A DNA stretch of 64,000 nt from Vulcanimicrobiota bacterium (GCA_027452165.1 DAIDGX010000003.1:62001-126000); one strand, 5' to 3'. Counted from the first letter of the stretch, positions 40,060-48,582 are shown. The notes: a model not told the origin generated them from the letters alone. Translations and numbers: made by a program.

Positions 40060-41550
40060 TTATCGCCCCCCTGGCGTGCGCTCAAGCGAGGGGCGGTATG
40101 CGGATGCATGTTTGGTCATGTTCTCGTACGCATGGGCGGCGCTCAGCAACTCGCGCTCCTTGAAGAGCGGCGCCGTGAGCTGCAGGCCCATCGGCATCGG
40201 GCTGCTGCCACCGGCGGGCGTAACCCAGCCGCAGGGGACCGAGAGCGCCGGCAGGCCGGCGAGCGACATCGGAATCGTGTAGTAATCCATCAAGTACATG
40301 CTGTAGGGATCGCTCTTTGCATTGAATTGAAACGCCGGGGAACTTGCCGCGGGGCACGCGATCAAGTCGCATTGCGCGAAGGCCGCCTCGAAGTCGCGCG
40401 CAATTAGCGTCCGCGCCTTCTGCGCGCGCACGTAATATGCGTCGTAATAGCCCGACGAGAGCGCGTAGGTTCCGATGAGGATGCGGCGTTTGACCTCGGG
40501 TCCAAAGCCGGCGGCGCGCGTTTTTTCGTACATTTCGTGGACATCTGCGCCTTCGACGCGCATGCCATACCGTACGCCGTCGAATCGCGCGAGGTTCGAC
40601 GAGCACTCGGCGGGCGCGATGAGGTAGTACGTGGCGAGGCCGTAGTCGGCGGTCGGCAATTCGATATCGACCAGTTCCGCGCCGAGCGCTTGCAGATCGT
40701 GATAGGCCTTGTCGTAGAGGTGATCGATGTCGTCGCCGAGTTCGCGCGTGTCGAACTGTTTAACGATGCCGATCTTCACGCCCGTGAGATCGGTTCGCAG
40801 CGTCGTGGCGGTGGGTTCGATCGCGCGATCGATCGAGGTTGCGTCCATCGGATCTTTTCCAGCCATCGCGTCGTACGCGAGCGCCGCGTCTTCCACCGTG
40901 CGCGTGAGCGGCCCGATCTGATCGAGACTTGAGGCAAATGCGATCAAACCGTAGCGAGAGATGCGGCCGTAGGTCGGTTTGAAGCCGACGAGATTGCAGA
41001 ACGCAGCCGGTTCGCGAATCGATCCGCCGGTGTCGCTGCCCATGCCGATGGCGGCTTCGAACGCAGCGACGGCCGCGGCCGACCCACCACTGGATCCACC
41101 CGGCACGCGCGAGAGATCGTATGGGTTTTTCGTGACGCCCAGCGCCGAGTTCTCGCAACTGGATCCCATCGCGAACTCGTCCATATTCGCCTTGCCGATC
41201 GGCACGCAACCGGCATCGAGAAGACGCTGCACCGCGGTTGCCGTATAGGGCGCGTGCCAGTTCTCGAGGATCTTGCTCCCGGCGGTCGTGCGCGTGCCGA
41301 CGAGGCACATGTTGTCCTTCACGGCGAGCGGGACGCCGGCGAGCGGCAACGTTTCTCCGTTCTTTACGCGCTCGTCCACGCGCGCAGCAGCAGCGCGCGC
41401 TTGATCGTGCAATACGCTTACGTAGGAGCCGACGTCTCCTTCGACGGCCTCGACGTGAGCGAGCACGGCGTCGGTGACGTCGCACGCCGAGAGGGTGCGG
41501 GCGTTGACCTCGCGCGCGATCTGCGCGGCGCTACGTTCGATGATCTCCAT
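40060..41550 (-). CDS. gatA: Aspartyl/glutamyl-tRNA amidotransferase subunit A
   Basis: Protein of 496 aa, amidase-signature family. The Ser-cisSer-Lys triad is visible: Lys in AVKDN (~77), Ser in PGGSSGGSAA (~152) and Ser in GSDTGGSIREPAAFC (~176). It hydrolyses glutamine to supply ammonia to GatB through the internal tunnel. Starts 40 bp downstream of gatC. Confidence 0.97.
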   Translation of the reverse strand: MEIIERSAAQIAREVNARTLSACDVTDAVLAHVEAVEGDVGSYVSVLHDQARAAAARVDERVKNGETLPLAGVPLAVKDNMCLVGTRTTAGSKILENWHAPYTATAVQRLLDAGCVPIGKANMDEFAMGSSCENSALGVTKNPYDLSRVPGGSSGGSAAAVAAFEAAIGMGSDTGGSIREPAAFCNLVGFKPTYGRISRYGLIAFASSLDQIGPLTRTVEDAALAYDAMAGKDPMDATSIDRAIEPTATTLRTDLTGVKIGIVKQFDTRELGDDIDHLYDKAYHDLQALGAELVDIELPTADYGLATYYLIAPAECSSNLARFDGVRYGMRVEGADVHEMYEKTRAAGFGPEVKRRILIGTYALSSGYYDAYYVRAQKARTLIARDFEAAFAQCDLIACPAASSPAFQFNAKSDPYSMYLMDYYTIPMSLAGLPALSVPCGWVTPAGGSSPMPMGLQLTAPLFKERELLSAAHAYENMTKHASAYRPSLERTPGGR

Positions 41551-41590
41551 AGTTCCTTCGATTGCTTGTTGACGGGCTCAGGGTGACACG

Positions 41591-41881
41591 TTATTCCGCA
41601 ATGATGCGGGGGACACGGAAGAAGCCGCCTTGGCGTTGGGGGGCTTCGTTCAGGACGGTTTCGCGGTCGAGCGAGGGGCGCACGATATCGTCGCGCTCGA
41701 CGTTGCGCGACTCGACGACTTGCGCGGTCGCGTCCACCTGCGAGACGTCGAGCTTGGCGAGTGCGTTCACGTGCTCGAGCAAGTCGCCGAGCTGCGCGCC
41801 GAAGCGTGCGACCTCGTCGTCGGTGAGAGCGAGTCGAGCTAGTTTGGCGACGTAGCGAACGTCAATCTTCTCGGATGACAA
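41591..41881 (-). CDS. gatC: Aspartyl/glutamyl-tRNA amidotransferase subunit C
   Basis: Protein of 96 aa. Typical opening IDVRYVAKLARLALTDDEV and ending GFFRVPRII. The reading frame extends to 42073 but that is antisense-free overlap with rlmD; the only start giving the normal GatC length is TTG at 41881, with GGAG 10 nt upstream. It therefore overlaps the end of rlmD by 20 bp. It stabilises GatA and GatB in the complex. Confidence 0.93.
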   Translation of the reverse strand: MSSEKIDVRYVAKLARLALTDDEVARFGAQLGDLLEHVNALAKLDVSQVDATAQVVESRNVERDDIVRPSLDRETVLNEAPQRQGGFFRVPRIIAE

Positions 41882-43361
41882 ACTCGGGGTACTCCGGTTG
41901 AGCGGTTGCGAACAGATCCTCAGCGGGCCACTCCGGCACGGGAACGTCGAGAAATGCATCCCGAACCCGCTGCTGCGCGTCGTGGTTCTCGCGGTACAGC
42001 GTGACGAGCGTCTCGACATGCCCAGTTTGCGGAAACATATCGAACGGCTGCACGATGCCCAGACGGTATCCATTGGCGGCGAGGAACTTCAAATCCCGGG
42101 CCAGCGTAGCCGGATCGCACGAGAGGTACCACACATAGGGGACGTCCGCTTCGACGATCGCTCCCAGGGTGATCTCGTCGCTTCCCTTCCGGGGTGGATC
42201 GAGAAAGACGATGTCGGCCGCGCGCATGGCGTCGCGCGCTTCGTGCGTGCGTACGATGTCCTCGACGCGCCCCGCCCGAAACCGCACCCAGCCGTCGAGA
42301 TCGTTCAAAGCGGCATTGCCCTCGGCCTCGAGGATGGCTTGCGAGTTTTCCTCGATGCCGTACACCTCGCAGCCGTGATGCGCAAAAAAGAGCGAAAACG
42401 TGCCCGCGCCACAATAGAGATCAACGATGCGGCGCGGATGCTCGAGCCCGCTTTTCATGACGGTGAAGATGCGTCCGACGATCTCGGGGTTTACCTGGAA
42501 GAACGAACCGGCGGAGACGCGGTAGCGCACGTCGCCCAACACTTCTTCGATGTCGGCCCTTCCCGCAAGCACGCGGTGCCGGCGCCCCATAATGGCATTT
42601 TGGCTCGAGAGTTCGTACGAGTTCGTGATGCCGACCGCGCGTGGAAAGATGTTCTCAAGTTCGCTCCCCGCGCGCTCGAGTTCGGCTGCGGGCTGCGGGG
42701 TCGTTATCGTCACCACGGCCTCGCCCGTGGCCCGCGCTGCGCGCGCGACCACGTGGCGCGCCTCGGTGAAAGCTTCGGCATACTCGGGCACGTGCCGTGC
42801 GTGGCTCAGGCGTCCGATGTATTCGTTGAGGAGCGGCATCACGATGGGACAGGCGTCGATCGGTACGAGGTCGTGCGAGCGCGCTTGATAGAAGCCGAAA
42901 ACCGGCGTATTGCCGCGCTGCTCGACCACGAGCGACATCTTGTTACGATAGTTGCGCGGATGCACCATCCCCACGGTGTCGCGAACGGTGACGTCGGCGA
43001 AGCCGCCGATGCGCTGGAGAGTGCTGCGCACCACTTCGGCCTTCCATTTCAGTTGGGCGGGATAGGCGAAGTGCTGCAGTTGGCAGCCGCCGCACGTGCC
43101 GAAAACCGAGCAAAACGGGGTAACGCGATCGGCCGACGCCCCGACCAGCTTGAGCATTTCGGCAACGGCGTACTTCGGTTTTACTTGCGTGATGCGCACG
43201 CGGGCGCGCTCGTTCGGCAGCGGCCCCGCACAAAAGACGACGATCCCGCCCGTGCGGCCGACAGCTTGGCCGTTGGTGAGCAGGTCGGAAAACGAGAGTT
43301 CGAGTTCGGCGCCAACGGTAGGCGCCGACGCGCCGCTACGCGGAGTTGCGTTGGTCGTCAA
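41862..43361 (-). CDS. rlmD: 23S rRNA (uracil-5-)-methyltransferase RlmD/RumA family
   Basis: Protein of 499 aa. N-terminal TRAM domain (~15-75), then the iron-sulfur cysteines in PFCSVFGTCGGCQLQH (~84-95) with a further Cys in VPIDACPI, then an SAM-binding fold with VDLYCGAGTFSLFFA and FLDPPRKGSDE, and the catalytic Cys in LSCDPATLARDL (~415). It methylates U1939-type uracil in 23S rRNA, or tRNA U54 in RlmCD-type members; the exact target cannot be told from sequence. Heads the gatCAB genes; overlaps the upstream small membrane gene by 26 bp. Confidence 0.9.
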   Translation of the reverse strand: MTTNATPRSGASAPTVGAELELSFSDLLTNGQAVGRTGGIVVFCAGPLPNERARVRITQVKPKYAVAEMLKLVGASADRVTPFCSVFGTCGGCQLQHFAYPAQLKWKAEVVRSTLQRIGGFADVTVRDTVGMVHPRNYRNKMSLVVEQRGNTPVFGFYQARSHDLVPIDACPIVMPLLNEYIGRLSHARHVPEYAEAFTEARHVVARAARATGEAVVTITTPQPAAELERAGSELENIFPRAVGITNSYELSSQNAIMGRRHRVLAGRADIEEVLGDVRYRVSAGSFFQVNPEIVGRIFTVMKSGLEHPRRIVDLYCGAGTFSLFFAHHGCEVYGIEENSQAILEAEGNAALNDLDGWVRFRAGRVEDIVRTHEARDAMRAADIVFLDPPRKGSDEITLGAIVEADVPYVWYLSCDPATLARDLKFLAANGYRLGIVQPFDMFPQTGHVETLVTLYRENHDAQQRVRDAFLDVPVPEWPAEDLFATAQPEYPEFVIRED

Positions 43362-43572
43362 GCTGCTTGAGGAGCTGGTTTGCCTCGTCGATCAGCAGCT
43401 GGATGCGCTGGCTCGTCGGATCGGCGGGGCGGCGATTCAAGAGCGCGCGGACGACCGTGAACGCGACCGCGGCACCAAGGCCAGCCACACCGACCCACAC
43501 GAGCGTGCGGGTGAGCTGGCGGCTGCTGTCGTTGGAGCGATCGTGTTCGGGCGAGTGGTCCATGGAGTGCAT
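43336..43572 (-). CDS. Small single-span membrane protein
   Basis: Protein of 78 aa from ATG 43572 (or 75 aa from 43563). It has an acidic/polar start (HSPEHDRSNDSSRQ), one membrane helix (LVWVGVAGLGAAVAFTVV) and a cytoplasmic amphipathic tail (RIQLLIDEANQLLKQLDDQ), like YtxH-type small proteins. It overlaps the rlmD start by 26 bp and appears to head the long minus-strand operon. Divergent from the binding-protein gene. Confidence 0.6.
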   Translation of the reverse strand: MHSMDHSPEHDRSNDSSRQLTRTLVWVGVAGLGAAVAFTVVRALLNRRPADPTSQRIQLLIDEANQLLKQLDDQRNSA

Positions 43573-43603
43573 CTTCGCCGCGTGCGGGAGCGTTCTTCTT
43601 CGC

Positions 43604-44410
43604 ATGGGAATCACCGCACGCATGCGTACGCTCGCGGGCCTCTTGGCCGCACTGCTCTTTCTCGGCGGCCCGGCACGTGGCGCCACCACGCTGGCTCCCG
43701 TCTCGGTCGCCTATGCGGGATCGCTCGTAACACCGATGGAGGGTCCGATCGCAACGGCGCTCGCCGCGCGCGACCGCATGCGCTTCATCGGCGAACCACG
43801 CGGCAGCAAGGCGATTGCGAACCTCATCCTGCAGGGTCTGCGCTCCCCGGACGTCTTCATCAGCGCCGATCGCCGCGACGTGGCACGCCTGGCCGCGCGG
43901 GGCCTCGTGGCGCGTGCGATCACCTTCGCGAGTGCCTCGCTGGTGCTCGGTTTCGCCCCGACGCGGCACGGGCGGGCGCTCTACGCCGCAGCCAAATCCG
44001 GCACCCGCGCCGCCGTGCTGCGCGTACTGCGTACACCCGGCCTTCGCATTGCCCGCACCGATCCTGCCCTCGACCCCAAGGGCGCCCGGACAATCGAAGC
44101 GCTGCACATGCTCGGCCTGTCGCCCTCGCTCGGGGTGGTCTTCCCCGAGGAGGACCTCCTGGTACGCCTCGAGACCGGGGAAGCGGATATCGGATTCTTG
44201 TACTCGACCGAGGCCGTCGCCCGCAAGCTCGCCTACGTGCGGTTGCCCGGAAAGGCATCGCTCTCAGATAAAATTACCTATACGCTTGCGATACTGAAGC
44301 ACGCACCGCATCCGCAGGCGGCCGAGCGGTTTGCCGCATTCGTGCTTTCCGGAGCCGGACGCCGCATTCTGGAAGCCTCGGGCATTACCTACACCACGCA
44401 CCATAGGTAG
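43604..44410 (+). CDS. Periplasmic substrate-binding protein (ModA/WtpA-like)
   Basis: Protein of 268 aa. A signal peptide (MRTLAGLLAALLFLGGPARG, from the internal ATG 43622; the ORF allows ATG 43604) is followed by a type II periplasmic binding fold: VSVAYAGSLVTPMEGPI, SPDVFISADRRDVARL, LDPKGARTIEAL and GEADIGFLYSTEAV. These match molybdate/tungstate binding proteins. No ABC permease or ATPase gene is adjacent; instead a TonB-like membrane protein follows immediately. Anion identity is inferred from the family only. Confidence 0.8.
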   Translation: MGITARMRTLAGLLAALLFLGGPARGATTLAPVSVAYAGSLVTPMEGPIATALAARDRMRFIGEPRGSKAIANLILQGLRSPDVFISADRRDVARLAARGLVARAITFASASLVLGFAPTRHGRALYAAAKSGTRAAVLRVLRTPGLRIARTDPALDPKGARTIEALHMLGLSPSLGVVFPEEDLLVRLETGEADIGFLYSTEAVARKLAYVRLPGKASLSDKITYTLAILKHAPHPQAAERFAAFVLSGAGRRILEASGITYTTHHR

Positions 44411-45229
44411 ATGATCACCGAACGAGACGACAACCCACGCAACGACCGCGCGCCGCTCGCGTGGTCGTTACTCGTCTCGGTGTTGCTGAATTTGCTGATT
44501 TGGTCCCTCGTGACTGGGCGCTTCGGTATCTTCTTGCGCAACCTGCGCCGCGATGAACAACCCAAGGAGTTCGTGATCTCTTCGAGCGCACTCCAGATCG
44601 AACCCAAAACCGTTCCGCAGCCACGCGCACAACCCGCCCGCCCGCAGGCCGTGCAGCCACCGGCGCAGCCCGCGCAGACACGGCATGCGATCCCCCAGCC
44701 GCAAGCACAGCCGACCGAACTTGCCCACATCGTGCCGAAGGCTCCGCCACAGCCACGCACCGCCCGCACCGTGCAGCGCCCGGCCACGCTCGCCGAGCAA
44801 CTCGCGCAGCAACAAGTGCAATTCACGCGGGAAGCACAGCGCATGGATCAGCGCAACTCCCCGATCAGCATCGCAACGCCACGTCACTTCAAACCATCGA
44901 CGTTCCAACGCACGTACATGGACATGTACGGCAAGAAGTCACAGGAGAACGTAATGGCGCTGCTAACGCCGCTTCCGGGCGAGCATTGGTACGCGAACGG
45001 CATGAGCTGCTACTACGTGCATTACGACGCTCAGTTCTCGGGCGGCGGCACCGAAGACGGCGACATTCCGTGGCCCGTGTGCTATCCCGCCGCACACGAT
45101 GCAATGTTGCCGCTCGATCGACCACACGCGCTGCCGGTTCCCGCGCCCCCGATCGGATTCCGATTGCCACCCAACGCCACGCTCGGGCCGCTCATGCGCG
45201 ACATCTACACCGGCAAAATCCACAACTGA
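44411..45229 (+). CDS. Pro/Gln-rich membrane-anchored protein, TonB-like layout
   Basis: Protein of 272 aa. Short cytoplasmic N-terminus, one membrane helix (WSLLVSVLLNLLIWSLVTG), then a long periplasmic Pro/Gln/Ala-rich stretch (~60-135) and a C-terminal domain of ~100 residues with a Cys pair (GMSCYYVHYD, PWPVCYPAAHD). The layout is that of a TonB protein, but the C-terminus does not look like the TonB fold. Its ATG follows directly on the stop of the binding-protein gene, so the two are translated together. Function unknown. Confidence 0.75.
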   Translation: MITERDDNPRNDRAPLAWSLLVSVLLNLLIWSLVTGRFGIFLRNLRRDEQPKEFVISSSALQIEPKTVPQPRAQPARPQAVQPPAQPAQTRHAIPQPQAQPTELAHIVPKAPPQPRTARTVQRPATLAEQLAQQQVQFTREAQRMDQRNSPISIATPRHFKPSTFQRTYMDMYGKKSQENVMALLTPLPGEHWYANGMSCYYVHYDAQFSGGGTEDGDIPWPVCYPAAHDAMLPLDRPHALPVPAPPIGFRLPPNATLGPLMRDIYTGKIHN

Positions 45230-45250
45230 TCGGCACTCACGATCTCCACA

Positions 45251-45284
45251 TGGAATGTACAACGGAGTTTGGGACTTGACTTCA
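45251..45284 (+). repeat. Left copy of a ~34-bp direct repeat flanking the accessory island
   Basis: Begins TGGAATGTACAACGGAG and continues TTTGGGACTTGACT. The same sequence with four substitutions and one indel occurs at 48169-48201 in the same orientation. The TGTACATTC core (reverse complement) also resembles the ends of the IS256 element nearby, so this may be an old element terminus. Confidence 0.6.
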
Positions 45285-45431
45285 TATTTATGGTATGGCC
45301 TAACACGAGAGCAGCTACTTTCTCGATTTTGAGATAACTGCCGCATCGAGACCGCGGTAGACGATCGCTATTTTTCCCTGTTTCGTCTTTCTCTTAGATA
45401 CCTGCAGTATAGACTTCGCCCGGAGCAGCAC
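45285..45431. other. AT-richer intergenic stretch
   Basis: Non-coding sequence of visibly lower GC than the flanks, following the left direct repeat and ending at the low-GC membrane protein gene. No gene, terminator or promoter is recognised. Confidence 0.4.
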
Positions 45432-46136
45432 CTATCCGCACAAACGGAAAAACGCTCTCAACACATTACTCGACGGCTTACACAACGGCGCTGCGAGTCT
45501 GTACCGTATCATCACTCCAGAGACGCTTTTTCTCTGCGAGATCACCGAATCAACCCCGTTTGCTTTCGTGCTGACCATCAGGGTATCCGGGCCAAGCCAA
45601 TGGACCAACGGCACCTGTACCCAGGACCCCCAGTTCGGAATGTAGTTAAGAGCTAGGTCGTGGATATTCGGAGCGCGTTTTGTGCTGCGCTGAACGAAGA
45701 CGAAATTGTCTTGACTGCCGTCGTAGGTTCCGCTGCACCCGATAACCCGAACAGTAGCAACGTGTCCGCCGTATGGGCTCGGGACTTTCCACTGCCTTAT
45801 GCTACAGGGAGGAGCTCCCACTGACGTCGCGCTGAGGGGATCCTGAAGCGCACCACTGACATTCCAAACAATATATGGGGTTACAACTAAAACGGCGGAT
45901 AGCACCGCGATATGGCATGCGAGATAAGCCAGGCTCGATATTATTTTCCGCCTTGACGTATTACCCCACGCCCAAAGGCGTACGGAAACGAAATAGAATG
46001 CAACCCCCATGATAATCGCGTAAAGCGGAACGAACCGACTCCAAAAAATAGTGAGTCCCAGGACAATTGCGACCCATCCCAGAGGGAATATCGCAACTGC
46101 ACAAATCCGACGTCGCATAACAAGTCCCGCGTCCAT
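45432..46136 (-). CDS. Membrane protein of unknown function in a low-GC island
   Basis: Protein of 234 aa with about 3 N-terminal membrane helices (CAVAIFPLGWVAIVLGLTIF, FVPLYAIIMGVAFYFVSV, LAYLACHIAVLSAVLVV) and a soluble domain with several cysteines (~120-234). Codon use and base composition are clearly less GC-rich than neighbours, a sign of transfer. An alternative start is ATG 46118. No family recognised. Confidence 0.6.
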   Translation of the reverse strand: MDAGLVMRRRICAVAIFPLGWVAIVLGLTIFWSRFVPLYAIIMGVAFYFVSVRLWAWGNTSRRKIISSLAYLACHIAVLSAVLVVTPYIVWNVSGALQDPLSATSVGAPPCSIRQWKVPSPYGGHVATVRVIGCSGTYDGSQDNFVFVQRSTKRAPNIHDLALNYIPNWGSWVQVPLVHWLGPDTLMVSTKANGVDSVISQRKSVSGVMIRYRLAAPLCKPSSNVLRAFFRLCG

Positions 46137-46329
46137 TCTTCGTTGTATACGTACCCCTTAAAACAAGCTCGATGGGCAATGGGCCAGCGCCCACTGCATG
46201 CCTTTCGCGACAAGGCCGGCGTCATGCGTGTAAAGCTTCATATGCGTACCCTTCCAGATAGTATGCAAATTTCGCCAATCTTCGTACTTTGGTCTTGACC
46301 CGTTTTCGCGGAGAACTGCGATTTGGACA

Positions 46330-46716
46330 TCAGGCGGCTTGACTCATCTGCCGCTCGAAGTTGTTGGGTGAGAGATAGCCGAGGGCGGAATGCCGAGGGC
46401 GGAATGCCGACGGCGCGTGTTATAGAAGCCCTCGATATAGTCGAAGATCGCGAGCCGTGCGGCGCGGTGCGTTGGGAACGAATGGCGCGCGAGCAACTCG
46501 CATTCGAGCGTTGCGTTGAAGCTCTCGCACATCGCATTATCGTACGCGTCGCCAACCGATCCCATCGATGGACGGATTCCAGCCTCTTTACAACGTTTAC
46601 CGAACGCGATCGAGGTGTATTGGCAGCCTTGGTCGGAATGATGGATGACGTTGCGCGGTTGGCGACGATGGATCGCCATCTCGAAGGCTTCAAGGACCAA
46701 GGCTAAGTCCGCGGAC
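46330..46716 (-). pseudogene. IS3-family transposase (OrfB) remnant, truncated and frameshifted
   Basis: Encodes the end of an IS3 integrase core: IHHSDQGCQYTS (second catalytic Asp), GDAYDNAMCESF (catalytic Glu), FYNTRRRHSALG. The N-terminal half, with the first catalytic Asp, is missing; sequence stops at the IS256 element. Near the 3' end a 14-bp tandem duplication (46379-46406) shifts the frame: without it the protein would end YLSPNNFERQMSQAA with a TGA at 46330-46332, the standard IS3 C-terminus. The element is dead. Confidence 0.88.
46379..46406 (+). repeat. 14-bp tandem duplication inside the IS3 remnant
   Basis: The unit CCGAGGGCGGAATG occurs twice head to tail (46379-46392 and 46393-46406). 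As 14 is not a multiple of 3 it breaks the transposase frame. Confidence 0.92.
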
Positions 46717-48029
46717 GGGTGTACATTCGAGCCACTGATGGCCTCGTAAGAATGACGAGGCCAACGGGCGAACCGAGTGAGTGTCAAAGCTTACACGGAG
46801 GCCCGATGGCGACCAATATCGTACCCGAATCCACCCTTCTCGACAACCTCCTCGACGACACCCCCGTCGACGATCTTCACCAGCTCATGGCGCTCGTGCT
46901 CGATCGGATCATGCAGCATGACATCGCCAACCGTACGGGCGCGGCGCATTACGAACGTTCGGCGAGCCGGACGAACCATCGCAACGGTACGCGGCCACGG
47001 CGCTTCGACACCCGCCTGGGCACGTTTGATCTCCAGGTTCCCCGACTTCGCGAAGGTGGTTACATGCCGCCGTTTCTCGCCCACCGTTCGCGCAGCGAGA
47101 AGGCGTTGACGGCGCTCGTGCTCCAAGCGATCATCAGCGGCGTCTCGACGCGCAAGATCGAGAAACTCGCCGCTCAACTTGGCGTTGCGTCACTGTCGAA
47201 ATCGCAAGCCAGCGAGCTTTGCGAGGAGCTCGACGCGCGTGTGGCGGAGTTCCGCGGCCGCCGCATGAGCGGCAGGTATCCCTATCTGATGCTCGATGCG
47301 CTCTACGAAAAGGTGCGCATAGATGGCAAGGTCGTCAGCCAGGCCGTCGTCGTCGCCTACGGCCTCAACGTGGACGGGAAGCGAGAGCTGCTCGGCGTTG
47401 ACGTCGTGGAGACGGAGAGCTACCAGAGCTGGTCGACGTTCTTGAAGAGCTTGAACGATCGTGGCCTCCGCGGCGTGAAGTTGGTCGTCAGCGACGCGCA
47501 CGGCGGGCTGGTCAAAGCGATCGCCGCGGTAATGACCGGCGTACCTTGGCAACGTTGCAAAGTCCACTTCATGCGCAATGTCCTGGCGCACGTTCCAAGC
47601 CGCCTCAAAGAAGAGGTTGCCGGCGCGCTCAAATCCGTCTTCGTTCAGACGACGGCAGAGCTTGCCACGGGAATCGTTCGGTCAACCGTCGCGAAATACA
47701 AGAAGAGCTGTGCTCGCGCGATGCAGATCCTTGAGGATGGTGCTGAAGACGCACTTGCGTTCATGGCGTTTCCCGAGTCGCATCGACGCAAGATCGCATC
47801 GACGAATCCGGTCGAACACTTGAACCGCGAGATTCGTCGCCGAACGCGTAGCGTGGGCATCTTCCCAACGCGCGATTCCGCGCTCCGCTTGATCGGTATG
47901 ATTCTCCTGGAACAGACGGAGGACTGGCAGGCCGAAAAGGCATACATCAATCCCGAGTCGCTCGCCGCACTCTACGCGAGCGTGGACGACGACTCGTAAA
48001 TCACTATCTCACTCGGCGAATTTACACAC
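46717..48029 (+). mobile_element. Complete IS256-family insertion sequence
   Basis: About 1.31 kb. Terminal inverted repeats GGGTGTACATTCG (46717-46729) and the complement of CGAATTTACACAC (48017-48029) match at 11 of 13 bases. Immediately outside lie GTCCGCGGAC (46707-46716) and GTCCGTGGAC (48030-48039), which are near-palindromes and may be a target duplication with one change or an outward extension of the repeats. It carries one intact transposase gene and abuts the IS3 remnant on its left. Confidence 0.85.
46806..47999 (+). CDS. IS256-family transposase
   Basis: Protein of 397 aa, full family length. Mutator-type DDE enzyme: MLDALYEKVR (first Asp), VVSDAHGGLVKAI (second Asp), WQRCKVHFMRNVL (the C-x2-H motif) and NPVEHLNREIRRRT (catalytic Glu region). 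CGGAGG sits 4 nt before the ATG. No stop or frameshift is seen, so the element may still be mobile. Confidence 0.95.
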   Translation: MATNIVPESTLLDNLLDDTPVDDLHQLMALVLDRIMQHDIANRTGAAHYERSASRTNHRNGTRPRRFDTRLGTFDLQVPRLREGGYMPPFLAHRSRSEKALTALVLQAIISGVSTRKIEKLAAQLGVASLSKSQASELCEELDARVAEFRGRRMSGRYPYLMLDALYEKVRIDGKVVSQAVVVAYGLNVDGKRELLGVDVVETESYQSWSTFLKSLNDRGLRGVKLVVSDAHGGLVKAIAAVMTGVPWQRCKVHFMRNVLAHVPSRLKEEVAGALKSVFVQTTAELATGIVRSTVAKYKKSCARAMQILEDGAEDALAFMAFPESHRRKIASTNPVEHLNREIRRRTRSVGIFPTRDSALRLIGMILLEQTEDWQAEKAYINPESLAALYASVDDDS

Positions 48030-48168
48030 GTCCGTGGACGCAGCCAAACAGCGCAACTGCGAGGACGCGGTGCCAGGCGATTTTTGTTTGCTTTGCTATC
48101 TTGTCTATCTGCATAACTACATCTCAAACAACCAGGCGGGGCAATGATCAGACGTCCACCGCTCCGAA

Positions 48169-48201
48169 TGGAATTTACAGCAGATTTGGGACTTGACTCC
48201 A
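48169..48201 (+). repeat. Right copy of the ~34-bp direct repeat
   Basis: Begins TGGAATTTACAGCAGA and continues TTTGGGACTTGACT; about 29 of 34 positions match the copy at 45251-45284, in the same orientation and about 2.9 kb away. Confidence 0.6.
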
Positions 48202-48219
48202 GGCGACGTCTTTTCGCCG

Positions 48220-48582
48220 TCATCCCGGCAGTTTGGAACTATCTCGCGTTAGAAAGAGACAGGCTCCCGCGACGAGCCCGACCCCTAGCTGAAGCAACGC
48301 GATGGAAACAATGTCGGATCGATCGTGGTGAGCCAGCAACATGCCCGAACCGTTGCCGAGAAAGCTTGCGGTCGCGAGGTACCACACCATCCTCACCAGC
48401 GATAACGGGCGGTAGTCGATTATCCGGAAATACAGCAACAGGAACGTCGCGAGGGCTATCAGGCCGAACGCTATCCTCCAGATCAATCCACCGCCTGTCG
48501 GCGCAGCAGGATAGAGTACCACTCCAGCAACAGCACCATTGACAACAAAGAAAGCAGTCAAAAAGGCGACTCGACGATTCAT
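48220..48582 (-). CDS. Small polytopic membrane protein, unknown
   Basis: Protein of 120 aa starting MNRRVAFLTAFFVVNG, with four predicted membrane helices (~5-25, 35-55, 62-82, 95-113). Its ATG overlaps the stop of the upstream zinc-ribbon membrane gene (ATGA), so they form a translationally coupled pair. Part of the lower-GC island; no family recognised. Confidence 0.6.
   Translation of the reverse strand: MNRRVAFLTAFFVVNGAVAGVVLYPAAPTGGGLIWRIAFGLIALATFLLLYFRIIDYRPLSLVRMVWYLATASFLGNGSGMLLAHHDRSDIVSIALLQLGVGLVAGACLFLTRDSSKLPG

Noticed and set aside
41898-43370. 490-codon plus-strand frame
   Set aside because: Antisense to rlmD, whose catalytic motifs are all present on the minus strand.
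46238-46343. Continuation of the IS3 frame past its expected stop
   Set aside because: Read-through made by the 14-bp duplication in another frame, not a separate gene.
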